Below are positions 21,089-33,667 of a DNA stretch of 64,000 nucleotides, in pieces. The position numbers and the translations under genes are program-made. How positions within the stretch are numbered: the first letter of the stretch is position 1; each line of letters begins with the position of its first letter. Where the stretch lies: contig MU008182.1 of assembly GCA_010909165.1 (NCBI GenBank), positions 620,001 to 684,000 of the forward strand. Direction: 5' to 3'. The notes under the pieces are model-generated. The model was not told the origin of the DNA. It saw nothing but the letters and a program-made list of their open reading frames with translations, and ran no database searches. The stretch comes from Anthoceros angustus. Lineage: Eukaryota; Streptophyta; Anthocerotopsida; Anthocerotales; Anthocerotaceae.

Positions 21089-24000
21089 ATGCCGCTTGCC
21101 ATGGCCGCGGGGGATTCAAGGGGAGTGGACGCCTCCAGAGCAGCTCCCGGGACCCAAGGTGGAGAGTCAAGCCCTTTTGATGCAAATCGTTTGAAGAGTA
21201 TTCTGAGCAGACAACCAGCTCCTGCTGAACTTGAAATAGAGCACTCGGCCAAGTCGGAGAAAATGGACGAGCTTGCTGCTCTTACCGACTTTCAGATCGC
21301 TGAAAAAATCGGGAGGTACACCAGTCTGAAAGACAGCTTAGAGATGAAAGACAGCAACGTGAAGCTTCATAGACAGTTGCACCTACTTCGAGCAGAGAAA
21401 GAGAGGCGTGAGAAGATGAGGACGAAGGTGGGTTTTTGTCCTCGAATTTGGGCATGGCAGTGGATGATTTAGGTCGGTATTCAATTCCGACTAGTTGGTT
21501 GGCTCAGGATGGGAAGCATTTGCAGCCAGCGGAGGGCGACGAAGCAAGGTCTCCGTCAAGGTCTTCGTCTCCTCCAGAGATCAACAAACAAAGTTTTCCA
21601 TCGAGTACAAAGTTTTCTGTCTTTCCGGAAGCTGTTGAGAGGGTACAGCAAAGTGACAGAACGGCGTCAGGACAGCAGGCTGGTCCATCTTGTCCGGCTT
21701 CGAGACGAAATAATTGGGGTTGTCTCAATAGCTTGTCAAGGTCCGTGACGGCTCCTCAATGCGCCCGGTTGGCTAGGCCTGTTGTTAATGGGCATCAGTT
21801 AAGTATACCTTTGCTGCGTGTTGCAATCTGTATGACTTCTTGCTGCTGACCATGCTGCTTACTTATTGTGCAATTTTCCTTTGGTGTATGTGGATGCAGG
21901 TCAACTCGGAGGCTACGATCGGCTGGTCTGAAAGACGTGAGTTTATTATAGAGTCTGAGCAATTGAGAGCTCTTTCTGTCATGTCCTTGGGATGCTGTCG
22001 TTAACCGCATGTGCATATCATTAAAAGGGTCCTCCTTGCTGCCATCGCAGAATGGAACCTCAGAAGCTGGAGAAACATCTGAGAGCGATAGGAAGGCTGC
22101 AGAACCTAGTGCCATTGGGCTGTCTATGGCAAGTTTGTTTCTCCGTATCACAAGTTTGGCTGGTGCCTAGTTGTAATAATCTGTTGAGGGTACTCATGCT
22201 AGGCAATGCAAACTCAGTTTCTCCACAGTTCAACCAGGTCTCCACTGCTGCAGAGTGTTCCATGTTCATGTGGGGTTCTTGTCTTCTGTACAGGACAATG
22301 CTATGGAGTTGGTCTCCTCGGATGACGAGGATCCAGGAAGGGTGCCTGTTGGCCCCAATCATGTTGCCAATGGCCGGAGCAGACGTCCAGGTTTACGGCC
22401 CTTGCTCCCAAGCAGGTGCACCTGAATAATCTGCAAGATAAATACGAGAATGCTGTTGTCTTTCCTTCGTCGTGTTTCATTCCTCTGTGGACCTGTTTGC
22501 AGGTTGGATGGCCAAACCATTGCATATCCATCCAGGTAGTGCTTTGATTTCTTGATTTTTTGTTGTTGGAAACCCCAAAATCTCGTGTACTTTCAATTTT
22601 GGGAGCGTAGTACTAGTAGTAACGCAATGCCTTTCTGGAAGAAACTTGATTGACCGAATGTTTTTCATCTTGGCCCAGGGATGATCCAGATGCAATTGAG
22701 GTGCCCTTTTCAGATATGCAGCGTTTGGCACCTTTGGAGTTCTTGAATGACACAATCATCGACTTCTACATCAAGTATGAATGGGAACTTCATTTGGTAT
22801 CATCTTGTGTGTCTTTTGCTATCATCTTGTGGGTCTGCAAAACCGGAATGCCTACTTTCCATTGTCAGAATTACAAAACATGAGTCTAGGCCCATTTCTA
22901 CCGTTTTTAAGGTTGAATCATTGCAACCAATCTGCTTCTATGAAGTTTCTGTGGTTGCAGTCGGATTGAGTTGTAACTGTGAGGTCATGTCATGTGCTGG
23001 ACAGATACATGCAGAAGGACTGGAAAGGGAGCAAGGAGAGGGACGAGTTTCACTTCTTCAACACCTTCTTTTACAAGAAATTGAGTGACATTGTGATTGG
23101 TCAGGTGCGTCTACCTTGCCTGGTCGTGTCTGTAGCCGGGTTGTGTCTGTTGCCTCTCGAAGGTTCTGTCTCTTATCTGGTGGATCTTATCAGAAACCTA
23201 AAAGAGGGGAGAACAAGGAGAGCAAGGACAACAAGGAGAAGGAGATTCTGAAGCTGCGAAAGTGGACAAAAGGAACAAACATTTTTGACAAGGCTTATCT
23301 CTTCATACCAGTACATGACAAGTAAATGTTCTCCTTTGCCTTCTTGATGTAACAGTGCTTTGTAGTAATAACACGTCTAACCGATTATTGGATATACAGC
23401 CTTCACTGGAGTCTTGCGATAATTTGTCTACCTCCGAGAAATTGGGATGGCCTTGAATATGATCCATGCATCATTCACCTCGATTCAATGCAGCCAGGAC
23501 ACAATAGCCAATATATATTTCGGGCTTTGCGAACGTAATTCTAGAGCCAATTTTTAATAGGATGCTTGACTTACAATCTGGGTTTTGATTTCTGCATAAT
23601 ACCTGACGGTTAGTCTAGAACGTTATGTAGCTACTGAGGGGCTGCATTACAGGTACTTGGTTGCAGAATGGAAGCACAGAGATGACCAACATGCATTTGG
23701 GGGTGAGGTCCCGCAAATCAAGAAGCTCAAAGTATCTGCAGAGACTTTTCAAGCGAAGAGAGTACCCGTGAGTCATTCTTTGATCAATTCCATTTCTCGG
23801 ACAGCCACAGGCTCTGTTTCGAAGACTGCTTTGGTTTGTATGCTCAGACTGTACAGTAGACGTTAACCGTCATTACCGAGTCAAAAGATGGGTTTTGTGG
23901 TGTGTTCGAGTTTGTCTCTCTTTGTTTCTTGAGCTCAATGGGATCACTGCAGACAGTAACATGCTGCAAGGAATGAATCTACCAGGTGCCACAGCAGGAG

Positions 24001-24662
24001 AATGAGTCCGATTGTGGATTGTTCTTGCTGCATTACATTCAACGCTTTATAGAGGATTCTCCGCCAAATATTAGGTGGAGTGAGCTTGAAGAGTTGAAGG
24101 ACAAACTGGTAAACGCAACATATGAAGACTTGTGGTTGGTTAAGCCGTTTGGTTGGAAATTTGAAACTGCTAGATTTCGCAGTATATGATGTTTCTGTTC
24201 AATGTTAAGCAAATAGGTGTGATATGATCTTGACACGTACCTGTGTGTTCAATAGTTTGGTCGGAAGTGGTTTGATCCTCAAGACGCCTCAAGTCTAAGA
24301 AATACAATTCAAGCAATTCTGCAAAGCCTGTTCGAAGCTCAGGAAAAAGCTCAGGAAAACGGGGCACAGCTGTTGGGCAAGGAGAATGCACCATCAAAGA
24401 GTCAAGAGGAGCAGGTCGTGACAGTCCTGCTGGATCTGGACATTCAGCGCACAAAGGCAACTCAGGTCTGAATCCTGTCTTCGAAGTAAATGCCACTGAT
24501 ATTCCTGCACGACAAGAGGATTCTTCTAATCGAGTTGCGTCAAAGTCACTGCAGGATGACCTGCAGTTGCTCGTGGACCTGGATGCGAAAGTCTTGTCGC
24601 CGCAGCACAAGCCGAAGGACAACTGTGTGGGGCAGTCTCAACCAGAGGTTGTCGAGTGTTGA
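21089..24662 (+). CDS. ULP2-type SUMO-specific cysteine protease (C48 family)
   Basis: A SENP/ULP family protease, predicted to remove SUMO from targets. Fourteen exons join in phase to 637 residues: 21089-21427, 21508-21797, 21900-21936, 22051-22128, 22294-22415, 22503-22535, 22679-22774, 23005-23104, 23194-23321, 23400-23534, 23653-23767, 23986-24108, 24256-24465, 24555-24662. The catalytic triad is visible: His410 in LHWSL, Asp436 in HLDSM, Cys501 in ESDCGLFLL, with Gln495 before the Cys. The domain opens with FLNDTIIDFYIKY and FHFFNTFFYKKL. The long acidic spacer, NIFDKAYLFIPVH and the WFDPQDASSLR tail fit the ULP2 group better than ESD4/ULP1. The N-terminus has a LTDFQIAEKIGRY coiled segment. 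Intron 22129-22293 starts with GC; GT alternatives break the frame. The start is uncertain: in-frame ATGs lie at 21089 and 21101. Confidence 0.9.
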
Positions 24663-25182
24663 CGGATTGTAGTGTGACTCTTGCCATTGTTTGCCTTTCC
24701 GGGCGAGTAAGGCCACCTGCAAGGCGGGGAAGCGGGAAGTTTCAGGTCAGCGAGAATCCAGCCAATTCGGCTTGCCCATGCCAGCGGTGGAGGGACTGCA
24801 AGGTGGTCTGAGCGTTCTGTACTTTTCAGGGTGGAGGGTGAATGCGTCGAAGACGAGCCCGATGATGCCTGCAACTTCTAAACCTAGAGGTGGTGCTCGG
24901 AATCAGCCTCCAATTTTTTGGTCCAGCAGACAACCGGAGAGGATTGTAAACAACATTTATTAAACTGTGCCATATCAAATGATTCACTTTACCTGACGTC
25001 ACTCCGAGGATTGGTTAAGCTGCACAGCTGCCTGGAGTCTGCCACCAATGGCGGGATAGAAGGAAGATCAGAGGATTACAGAGGTACAGAGAACAGAGCT
25101 GGATAGCTATTGCCCACGAGAGGAGCCGGGGCGGGCTGGAATCAGGGACTCCAATTCCCAGACTAGACCCTCGAAAGGAGCG
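24663..25182. other. Intergenic, upstream of coproporphyrinogen oxidase
   Basis: About 520 bp with no recognised coding sequence. It holds the 3' end of the protease transcript and, by position, the promoter of the next gene. No specific element was identified. Confidence 0.4.
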
Positions 25183-26394
25183 ATGGCCGCGGCGGTGCGC
25201 CCTGCGGCGGCAGCGGGGTCTTGCACGTCCGCTTGCAAGCCGGCCTGTGAGCCGAGGCGCGCGTCGAGACCATGTGTGGCTGTTGCGGGCAGCGGGAAGA
25301 GGTGCAGCTCCTTGCGTTGGATCAAACCTTGCGGGAAACCCCGGGCGCCATGGCGGCCGCTGTGCTCCGCGGCTGTGTCGAGCATCGAGCAGGAGGAGAT
25401 GACATCGGACAGGCCCGCAACGCTGCTGCGGGACGGGGAGGAGGGGGACGGAGCAGGCTCGCCCGGGATGCGGGAGAAATTCGAGCAGATGATTCGGCGG
25501 GCGCAGGACGAGATATGCGCTGCAGTGGAGGCCACCGACGGCGGGACCTTTCGGGAGGATGTGTGGACCAGACCTGGAGGGGGCGGGGGCATCAGCCGCG
25601 TGCTGCAGGATGGCAATGTGTGGGAGAAGGCTGGCGTGAATGTGAGCGTGGTGTACGGCACCATGCCTCCAGAAGCCTACCGCGCTGCCACGCACGGGGA
25701 TAGCGTGCCGGTGAATAAGGCTGGCCGGATCCCCTTCTTCGCCGCGGGAGTGAGCTCGGTCATGCATCCCAAGAACCCCTTCGCTCCCACTGTGCACTTC
25801 AACTACCGCTACTTCGAGACGGATGCGCCTGAGGGCGTGCCGGGGGCTCCCAGGGGGTGGTGGTTCGGAGGGGGAACGGATCTCACTCCTTCTTATATCT
25901 TTGATGAAGATGTGAGACATTTCCACCGCACGCAGAAGGCGGCCTGCGACAAGTTCGACGCTGCTTTCTATCCCAAGTACAAGGCCTGGTGCGACGACTA
26001 CTTTCTCATCAAGCATCGGGGGGAGAGGCGCGGCTTGGGAGGTATTTTTTTCGACGATCTCAATGATAGGGATCCTGACAAGCTACTGGCCTTCTCTACC
26101 GAATGTGTTTCTTCGGTCGTCCCTGCTTACCTGCCGATTATTGAGAAGCGCAAGGACACGCCCTTTGAACCGCACCATAAAGACTGGCAGCAACTGCGGA
26201 GAGGGCGTTATGTGGAATTTAACTTGGTGTATGATCGAGGCACCACCTTCGGGCTGAAGACCGGAGGAAGGATAGAGAGCATTTTGATGTCCCTCCCCTT
26301 AACTGCCAGATGGGAATATGATCACCATCCAGCAGAGGGGACTGACGAGTGGAAGCTTCTGGACGCCTGCCGAAACCCCAAGGAATGGGTGTGA
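25183..26394 (+). CDS. CPX1: Coproporphyrinogen III oxidase (aerobic, HemF type), plastid-targeted, intronless
   Basis: Catalyses oxygen-dependent decarboxylation of coproporphyrinogen III to protoporphyrinogen IX in the plastid branch of heme and chlorophyll synthesis. A single 403-residue ORF with all family blocks intact: [13 protein letters not shown] (226-238), [17 protein letters not shown] (342-358) and [12 protein letters not shown] (368-379). Residues 1 to about 85 are rich in Ala, Arg, Ser and Cys and poor in acidic residues up to ~68, fitting a chloroplast transit peptide; the mature enzyme starts near the [13 protein letters not shown] helix (96). It has no intron although its neighbours have 3-24 exons. 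Codons are GC-rich. It is convergent with VPS53 across 269 bp. The start is the only upstream ATG giving a transit peptide. Function is firmly assigned. Confidence 0.97.
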   Translation: MAAAVRPAAAAGSCTSACKPACEPRRASRPCVAVAGSGKRCSSLRWIKPCGKPRAPWRPLCSAAVSSIEQEEMTSDRPATLLRDGEEGDGAGSPGMREKFEQMIRRAQDEICAAVEATDGGTFREDVWTRPGGGGGISRVLQDGNVWEKAGVNVSVVYGTMPPEAYRAATHGDSVPVNKAGRIPFFAAGVSSVMHPKNPFAPTVHFNYRYFETDAPEGVPGAPRGWWFGGGTDLTPSYIFDEDVRHFHRTQKAACDKFDAAFYPKYKAWCDDYFLIKHRGERRGLGGIFFDDLNDRDPDKLLAFSTECVSSVVPAYLPIIEKRKDTPFEPHHKDWQQLRRGRYVEFNLVYDRGTTFGLKTGGRIESILMSLPLTARWEYDHHPAEGTDEWKLLDACRNPKEWV

Positions 26395-26663
26395 CAGACG
26401 ATCTATTGCCGATAGTGAAAGGGATCAAGAGAGTCGCTCAAGAGCTCGGTGTGTTCGCCAAATGTGTTGCCTTGAGGGTTCTCAGGCTGTGTGTGGGTGT
26501 GCTCAGGTCAGGTCCTTGTGCACTACCGCAATGAGATGGACACCGCTAGGCATAGGAAATTGGTGCCACTACCACGTAATCCTAGCATCCGAATATGTCC
26601 TAAGGCGTCAATCTCTCCCTACCCTTTTGACAGTCTACTACTCAGTTGACAAACCCGCGACCG
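26395..26663. other. Convergent 3' intergenic region
   Basis: 269 bp between the stop codons of the oxidase (plus) and VPS53 (minus). The 3' untranslated regions of both genes must end or overlap here. No terminator or polyadenylation signal was confidently read. Confidence 0.4.
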
Positions 26664-29600
26664 TTATTGGGCGTTGAACAGCTTCCGGAATGACGGTCCC
26701 TCCTTCTTGTCCTTGGCTGGTTCAGCTAATGAAAAAATCCGCTTCATGGTGGCTGCAGACTGTGAGAAAGCGCCTCTTCCTGCACTTGCAAATACTGCTG
26801 CCCGGGACATCATTGCTTCTCTACCTGGATTAGGTGCTCCTGGGCTAGGAAGTAAGGATGAAACTGCACTGGCAAATTGCGCTGCTGTTGGGGTGGTAGG
26901 ACTTGCGGGAATCAGCCCTCCAGGTCCCCGCTTGTTAAATTGATCTAGCAGGGGCTGTTGCTCCGTCCTCTTCAAACCCTGCACGCACGCACCAATATAT
27001 GAGAAAACGGAGTTTGCGCGCCTTGTCTGCAGATGCTAGAACGTGTCTCCGTCCTACCTTCAGGTCAAGTATCCTCTGAAAGTCGGCAGATGTCCCCTCA
27101 GGTAGCAATGCCCGATAGGTGTCTGCAATGGCTTCCACAGGCGACAGAATTACCTGCCAAGAGGCCAAATGCACGAGTTATCGTCAACAACCTCAAGCAG
27201 GGAGATAAGCGCAACCCCGCACAAGACTTGAAAATCCACCTTCAGTAAAGCTTCAGCTTTCGAGATTTCACGAGTGACAAATTTGTTGTAGGTCGGTGAA
27301 GCTGTACTCTGCGTGCAGCTCAAATTGTTAAGAACAAAAATGCAAACGAAACGTGTACATATCTAGGGAAGAACTCTATACCTGGCCACCAAGTGTTGGG
27401 ACTTCTAGTAACAGAGTCTTTACAGCCTGCGTGTCCAGCAGCATCTGCATGGCACCCATAGGTGTGAGTAGGTTAGGACTGGTATATCAATAACCACCAC
27501 CGCTTCAACTACAAGGCAAACACGAGCGCTTACCTGCTGCGCTCCAGTTTCAGAGATGCGTTTGCACTTATATATGTTAAGGTGAAACCTTGGAGCAAAA
27601 GATGCCGCAAGCTGCTCACAGCATTCAAAGACGTGTCAGAACATGTAGATATGCAACAACCAGTACACAGGCCCGGCATGTTCTTGTACGTACCTTGTCC
27701 ATGAAAAATGAGTAATAAACCGTCGACAGCAAGCCAGCAATCACGGGAACACTGCTTGAAAGGATGGAACTGATGCCATTAACATATCTGTTTCACAGGA
27801 AACTCCTGTATCACCTCCGTTTTGGACCACAGCGAAAATGTAGAGCCGCGAGAGGTGTACAGGCTTACTCTGACTGATCTCCAACTGCTTCAAGTGTTCC
27901 CCAAGGCACTCGTGCCATGGCTGCAAGTTCAGCTTCGAGCTTGGTTTCCAGGCCTAGCACCAATGTTGACAGAGCCTTTGTTATCACACCTGAGAACTCA
28001 TCCTGCAGAACACGGGCAGCTCAGTTTCATAATTTCCACTCCCAAGTATCCTGCAAGTATTCAAGTGCAACGAACCAATTAATTTACTATACCTGTTCTT
28101 CTGACATGTCAATACTTTCAGAGAATTGGACGTCAATAACTTTTGAGATATTTTCCGCCAGCTGACCAGCCTGTAACAGGCAATCGGAAAGATAATCCTC
28201 CAATATGATAGCAAATCATTGCTGCGAGTCGACACAAGAAGAAGTAAGCAGCATGCAGGAAATTGTTTCTGCTGGGTTATCGTACCGTCTCATGGCAGTA
28301 CTCAGCTGTATTCACTATATAGCACATCACTCTCTCATCCTTCTCGGTCATCTGCAGATACCAGGCAATGTAAAGTTACGTGAAGTTTCATTGATACACC
28401 ATGTGAATGCTGTCTTATGGTTAGCTGCATGCCCTCTACATAAAGAAGTGATGCATGGCATTGCATGTAGGAGGCAGGGTCACCTTAATCTGCCCATCGG
28501 TACCAGTTGCAGTGGCTACTATGCCAGTGCCGCCCTTCGGAAATCTTACCAAGAGTTTCGCAGCATAGGCCCTCAGGACGCGCTGAAAGACCTGCGAGTC
28601 AAGGGCAAATGAAACCAATGCTGAATGCTATCTATGTTGACGGCATTGAGACCAGCTCAACACGGCACCATGCTGCAGGTTTTTCACTTACCTTATAGAG
28701 GTTAAAAAGCGTTTGGTTCCGAGTCAGATTGCTGCATCTTTTCAAACTTCTTTTTATGATGAGGAAAATCTGTTGATAGAGTCACGTTAGATCACCAGTC
28801 TGACAAATGACATGTGGTTAACGATGACTATTCTGCTTTAAAAAGAGCAGCCTATTCTGCAATGGAAGGAAATGGCCACCTGTGAACTGCTGGAGAGGAT
28901 ACTTGTATTGCTGCCTTCCTCAGCCTCCCAAGTCTCTTCCTGCAGCAACAGGACATCACTTCAAATCCCCTAACTACTTGGAAAGGTATCCTACACCTAC
29001 AGCAAGGTCGGACATTAAAGGCACGCACACAGAAAGAACATTCAATTAGAGACAGAACCTGAATGAGTTTCTCCAAACTTTCCATCAGGGTCTTCTCCTC
29101 CAGGTCGACGTAAGAGCCAAGATGTGGCTCAAAGCAGGACGATATCGTACCGCGAAAACTGAATTTCATAGCAGCCTGAAGGTTACACAGACTGATATTA
29201 TAATCACTATTACTGTGTGAGGGAAACCGATTCAAAGTGGAAACCAGTTCTAGAGGTAGACACACTTACAGCTGTGGCTAAACCCGTGCTTCGCTTCGAC
29301 TCCTCAAACTCGAGGGATACTTTGCCCTGACATATTATGGCAGAATCCAGATCTTAGATTCTGAAAAGAACAGACTGGAAGGTGGTCCAACAATTGCTGC
29401 TTGCATAGAGACGGTGTTCACCAGGGCCATACACGCTGCACACCCAGATAGGTCAATGTATGTTTAGCACACGTTACCTCTTGTTCATCCTTGACTGCAG
29501 AATTAGTAGCTTCAACTAAACCCAGCGCTTCTCTGTCGGCATGGCCTCTGTTATCTCTTTCATCACGGCTGACACCTGAATCGTTCCCACCAAATCGTTC

Positions 29601-31662
29601 TACTAGCTCTTGCTCAAACTCAAGTGTTCTTTGCAAGCCCTAGAGAGCACCTAAGATACTCAGGTCAACCGAATACAAACCTACCCAGAATTAATATGAA
29701 GTACATGGTCAGCCAGATGTCTGATGGCCAATACACAGCAAGAGAGTACCTGCAGCAAAGTTGCCACATCTGGTTTCTCCTTGGCTCCATCAACTCCGTC
29801 AAGAATCTCCATAAGGTTTGCCCTGTCACAAAACATCCTCCCTTTCAAGCTCTATACAGAACTTGTCCAAATCAGCCAGTCATGGTCAAGACCAATACTG
29901 CTTTTTCATACCAATCAGCTTTGCGTGTGTGTCTAGGAACCTGAACCAAAACGAGATAGCATGGACCTGCTCAAAACTCTGAAGCTCAGCTGATGAATTT
30001 GCAAGAAGTGTGTACCTCGTGACTTTGCAGAACTGCATGCACAGCAGGTAAGGGACACGCCAAGCTGATGGGAATATCTGCCAGACTTCTTCATTAGCAC
30101 GCAACTGACGCTTAATCCAAGCATAGCGGCGCTCCACTTTGTCAAGTTTTGCCACTTCTGCTCATGAAAAAAGCTCAAATCAGAACACAGTCAGCAAATG
30201 CTTGTAGGACATAGGATGCAAAGTACTCAAAACACAAGATTGCATGCTGAAAACGCAAAATACCTGTGCCTTGAAAAATTTGCTGGTACGCAGTCAACTC
30301 CTTGCTACACACAGTCCGTATTAGCTCCTCACGTGCAGAGGGATCTAGTGCATCGATGACCAAACAAGCATCTGATAGCTGCTGCATCAAGTGCCCATCA
30401 TCCTTCAGTGCAGCCGTACCTAAGCTGCAAGACAAAGTGCAAACAGGTGAAGCAGATTATGGAGCTGCAGCATGTGAGCTTCACACCATAGCAGGGTTCA
30501 TTGTCAATGTTTGTCAGTTGCTCGGTATCATGGGCTGCACAGGTGAAAAGAAAGGTTCTATACCTAGAGAAGTCAGAAAACACACACGCCTTCAAAGTTG
30601 CCTTTGTCGTCTTGAACTTGTCTCGGAGCTCATTGATTTTGGGAATATCGTTGTATGCCTCAAAATGACTAGAAAGCTGATTCACAGCCTGAATCCGTGC
30701 AAAAAACGAAAGAAAATCTACTTCAGTACACCAGGACCATTATAACAGCTTGAGGAGGAGTGGACATCTCATGTCGTTCATTTTGAGCCCATGGATACTG
30801 ACAAGGAATCACAAACCTCAAGCTGCCCAGCTGCCTCCCTGTACTGGCGCTTAGCGGCCATAGCTTGCAGCTGATCTACGGCAGATACTGGACATGAACA
30901 GTTCCAACGGGTGAGACTCTAAAACACTGGATTCATCTATGTATGTCTGAGAACAACACTTGACCAAAATATACCCAGCATTGCTAGTCGATGTAAGGCA
31001 GTGATCGTGGTGGTGATATGCTTTTTTGCATAGTCCAGCTTCTTGATGTCCCTGCATATTTCTTGCACCATAACCTCGCTTTGTTCTGCTTTCGTCTTTA
31101 TTTCCTTGATTTTTTGGGCGAGTTCCTGAGCAGAACACCTCACGATTGATCCCACATGCAGTTCACAGGGTAGCTTGTCCATTGCAGAATTTCAGGCACC
31201 TGAATTGCTCGAGTTGCACAAGCAAGATCCTCCTTAGCCTTTGTCCCGGACGTGCTCTATACATATGAGACTCAAGGATTAGAGTTCTATTACGTACTGT
31301 CATGGCCATCACAGGAAACCAGCCACGTGCAATAACATCATGAACCATGCTGAATGAGATTAAGGACAAGTGATCTTCCATCTCCAGGGGTACCTGCTGT
31401 CTTACTGCCAACAATATTTCGGCATCAACGTGACGTATCTTGTTGCGCAGTTTCAAAATCAATGGTTCAACAGCCACCAGTGAAGCTTCTGCTCCACAAA
31501 CAAGTGAAACTCAGGTCCAAGAAATCTCAGCACCGAAGCACCTAACAATGCCCTTGCACAGCTACAAATGAACGCCCCTGCACCGGGAAATATAACAGGA
31601 AACAAACCATTCGGAAACATAGAGTTGATGAAATCCAGAGTGGTGGAATTGGCCGTGGCCAT
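26664..31662 (-). CDS. VPS53: VPS53, GARP/EARP tethering complex subunit
   Basis: Subunit of the GARP/EARP complex that tethers endosome-derived vesicles at the trans-Golgi network; the Arabidopsis gene is also known as HIT1. Twenty-four exons, all GT-AG, close to 834 residues: 31608-31662, 31394-31488, 31200-31256, 30975-31125, 30817-30887, 30564-30688, 30264-30424, 30016-30157, 29750-29822, 29478-29639, 29270-29326, 29059-29175, 28880-28939, 28692-28769, 28484-28591, 28286-28351, 28093-28170, 27869-28002, 27694-27787, 27534-27611, 27382-27444, 27240-27308, 27058-27153, 26664-26978. Conserved stretches run the full length: [71 protein letters not shown] and a C-terminal FRKLFNAQ. The N-terminal half is the coiled Vps53 domain. 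The start ([18 protein letters not shown]) matches the family; an upstream in-frame ATG at 31737 would add 25 residues. Confidence 0.95.
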
Positions 31663-31779
31663 ATTGTCCGCGACAACAATTCGGATACAAATTCCTGCAA
31701 AAGTCCTTTCCAAAAGCTCAAAAGCTGAAGCTGCCAAACTTGAGCTGAACAGTGCTCAATGCCGCTCCCACAAAACTAG

Positions 31780-32130
31780 CGAGATCTGACTGTCTCAAGT
31801 AGCTCCTCGACCCTCCCCTGCTGTTTGGAAAATGCATCTGGAAATTTACCAATGACTTTTAGAATGAAATCATGCAAACTGAAGCTCAAGAGCTCAAATC
31901 TCCCTACCAGATTATGAGAAGGCATGATCCGCAGCTAATTCCCGCTGTAGACACGGATCTGCCGTGGAAACTCCAGCTCTCGACTGGCTGCGGTCAAGGC
32001 TATAGTTCAAACTGCTGGAATGCAGTCGGCCAACTCCGGCTGCTGCTCCAAGGAGTCCAATCCCTGCTCTAGGATCAGCCCAAGAATCTCGTGAGAGGAG
32101 GCAGCGCAATCTGTCTGGCAACACACATCA
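31780..32130 (-). other. Coding-like sequence upstream of VPS53, unassigned
   Basis: The minus strand reads MPSHNLVGRFELLSFSLHDF... to a stop at about 31789 (ending EELLETVRSR), preceded in another frame by EILGLILEQGLDSLEQQPE (about 32055-32100). Composition looks like protein-coding sequence rather than random DNA, and short introns could join the pieces, but no splice model closed and no family was recognised. It could be the end of another minus-strand gene or part of an upstream VPS53 leader. Confidence 0.25.
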
Positions 32131-32607
32131 ACTGTACAGAGGTTTTGTAGAAACTACATACTGTACGACAGACTTACTTTTACGAATGTTTGCAGCGAAT
32201 CGCTTTTGCCATTTTACTTTCACTCAATGCAACCCTACTGTATAACTCTGAATAACATTTTATATATATATATATTAATAAACGATCATCTACTATTTTA
32301 GTTTGATTTATTTCATTAAATAACTTAAGACCGGTTATGGAGTTATGTTAGGAATCTTTATCTCCATGATGTCACTCAATATTAACTCCATAACCACTCA
32401 CGCTATTTTCTTGCCTACAATTAGGTAATTTTGATTTGAATTCAATAATTGCTTGGTCTTTCTTCCGTTGTCGGCGAGCTGAGCATCACAACTTCAAGGG
32501 TCATGTGCTCTGTCAAATGATGTGAAAAGCTTCTGATTCAAATACTCCCTCCTGAATTTCTTGATAACTTAACTGCACTTTGTTTGCCACCTATTTTCAT
32601 ACCCGAA
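32131..32607. other. AT-rich intergenic stretch
   Basis: AT-rich sequence with a short TATATATA run at about 32263. No gene or element recognised. Confidence 0.5.
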
Positions 32608-32768
32608 CCTATCAATTCAACTTTGCCTTTCGATTATATTAAGACCGTAATCCCATGACCACCTTCGAGACCTTGGAATTTTCATGACCTATTAGTTCAA
32701 CTTTGCCTTTCGATTACATTAAGACCGTAATCCCATGACCACCTTCGAGACCTTGGAATTTTCATGAT
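32608..32768 (+). repeat. 80-bp direct tandem repeat
   Basis: Two adjacent copies of a segment containing ttcaactttgcctttcgatt, with an exact 80-bp offset (ctttgccttt at 32621 and 32701) and only a few substitutions. Confidence 0.9.
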
Positions 32769-33660
32769 CCGGTGCGCACGGTTTGTCTTGTGGCACCCCT
32801 TTCCCTCCAAATGATTGGTGATTGGTAATATACTTCTTCGAGCTTGCTGCCATTGCCCTTCGAGCTGGCCACTGTAGCCTTTCAAGCTACCTAATGTATG
32901 ATATCAAGTTGCTCTTAATACATTGTCTCTCAAGATATCTTGGTTGAGTATCTTGCACGGGAGAATTCACAATACTCTTCGCCTATTCCCGCATCAAGAA
33001 CCCATATCCGTTGATTGATTACTCATATTACGACCAGTGGCGATGTGGTAAACCCGCCCTGAGCTGATGGTGTATATGGTGTATGTCATCCCTCTTGGCT
33101 GCTACGCAACTCCCTTGCTTATCTCTCTGTTTGAAGGTTTTCTCTCTCTATGTTGGAAGGTTTTGCAGTCACTATGTTGAAGTATATTTGCATGCTTAGG
33201 GTCTCTTATTGTAGCCAACTTGCATGCATTATTTTTGAATATTGATTTTAACTAAGTGCGCACCAGTTGAGTTGACAAAGGTCTCCCATCTTGATTGTTG
33301 GCTCTTCTCGCCATGTTATTGAGGCCGTCATCGCTCTTGTTGGCCATACTGGCTATGCTATTCAGCTATGTACAACCAGCGGCGACGTGGTAAACCCGCC
33401 CTAAGCTGATGGTGTCCATGGTGTATGTCATCCCTCTCGGCCGCTACTCAGCTCCCTTGCTTATCTTCATGTTTGAAGATTATTATCAACTAGTGTGGAA
33501 AAACACTTCACATGAGAATTCGGCATAGCATATTACTATTAAATATTGTGCAAACTCTCTTTACATGAGAATTTGGCACAACACTTCCATTATTCTTATC
33601 TCGTGTAGAAGATTTCTCACTTGAGAATAACGCTCAGCAAATTATTATTCACTCATCAAT
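32769..33660. other. Intergenic with a dispersed direct repeat
   Basis: No gene recognised. A roughly 105-bp sequence at about 33033-33137 (containing gtggtaaacccgccct) recurs at about 33370-33475 with scattered changes, suggesting an old repeat family. Confidence 0.6.
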
Positions 33661-33667
33661 TGTAAAA

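Noticed and set aside
21428-21460. A 33-bp intron after the first protease exon
   Set aside because: Too short and leads to an immediate stop; using the acceptor at 21507 gives an 80-bp intron and an open frame.
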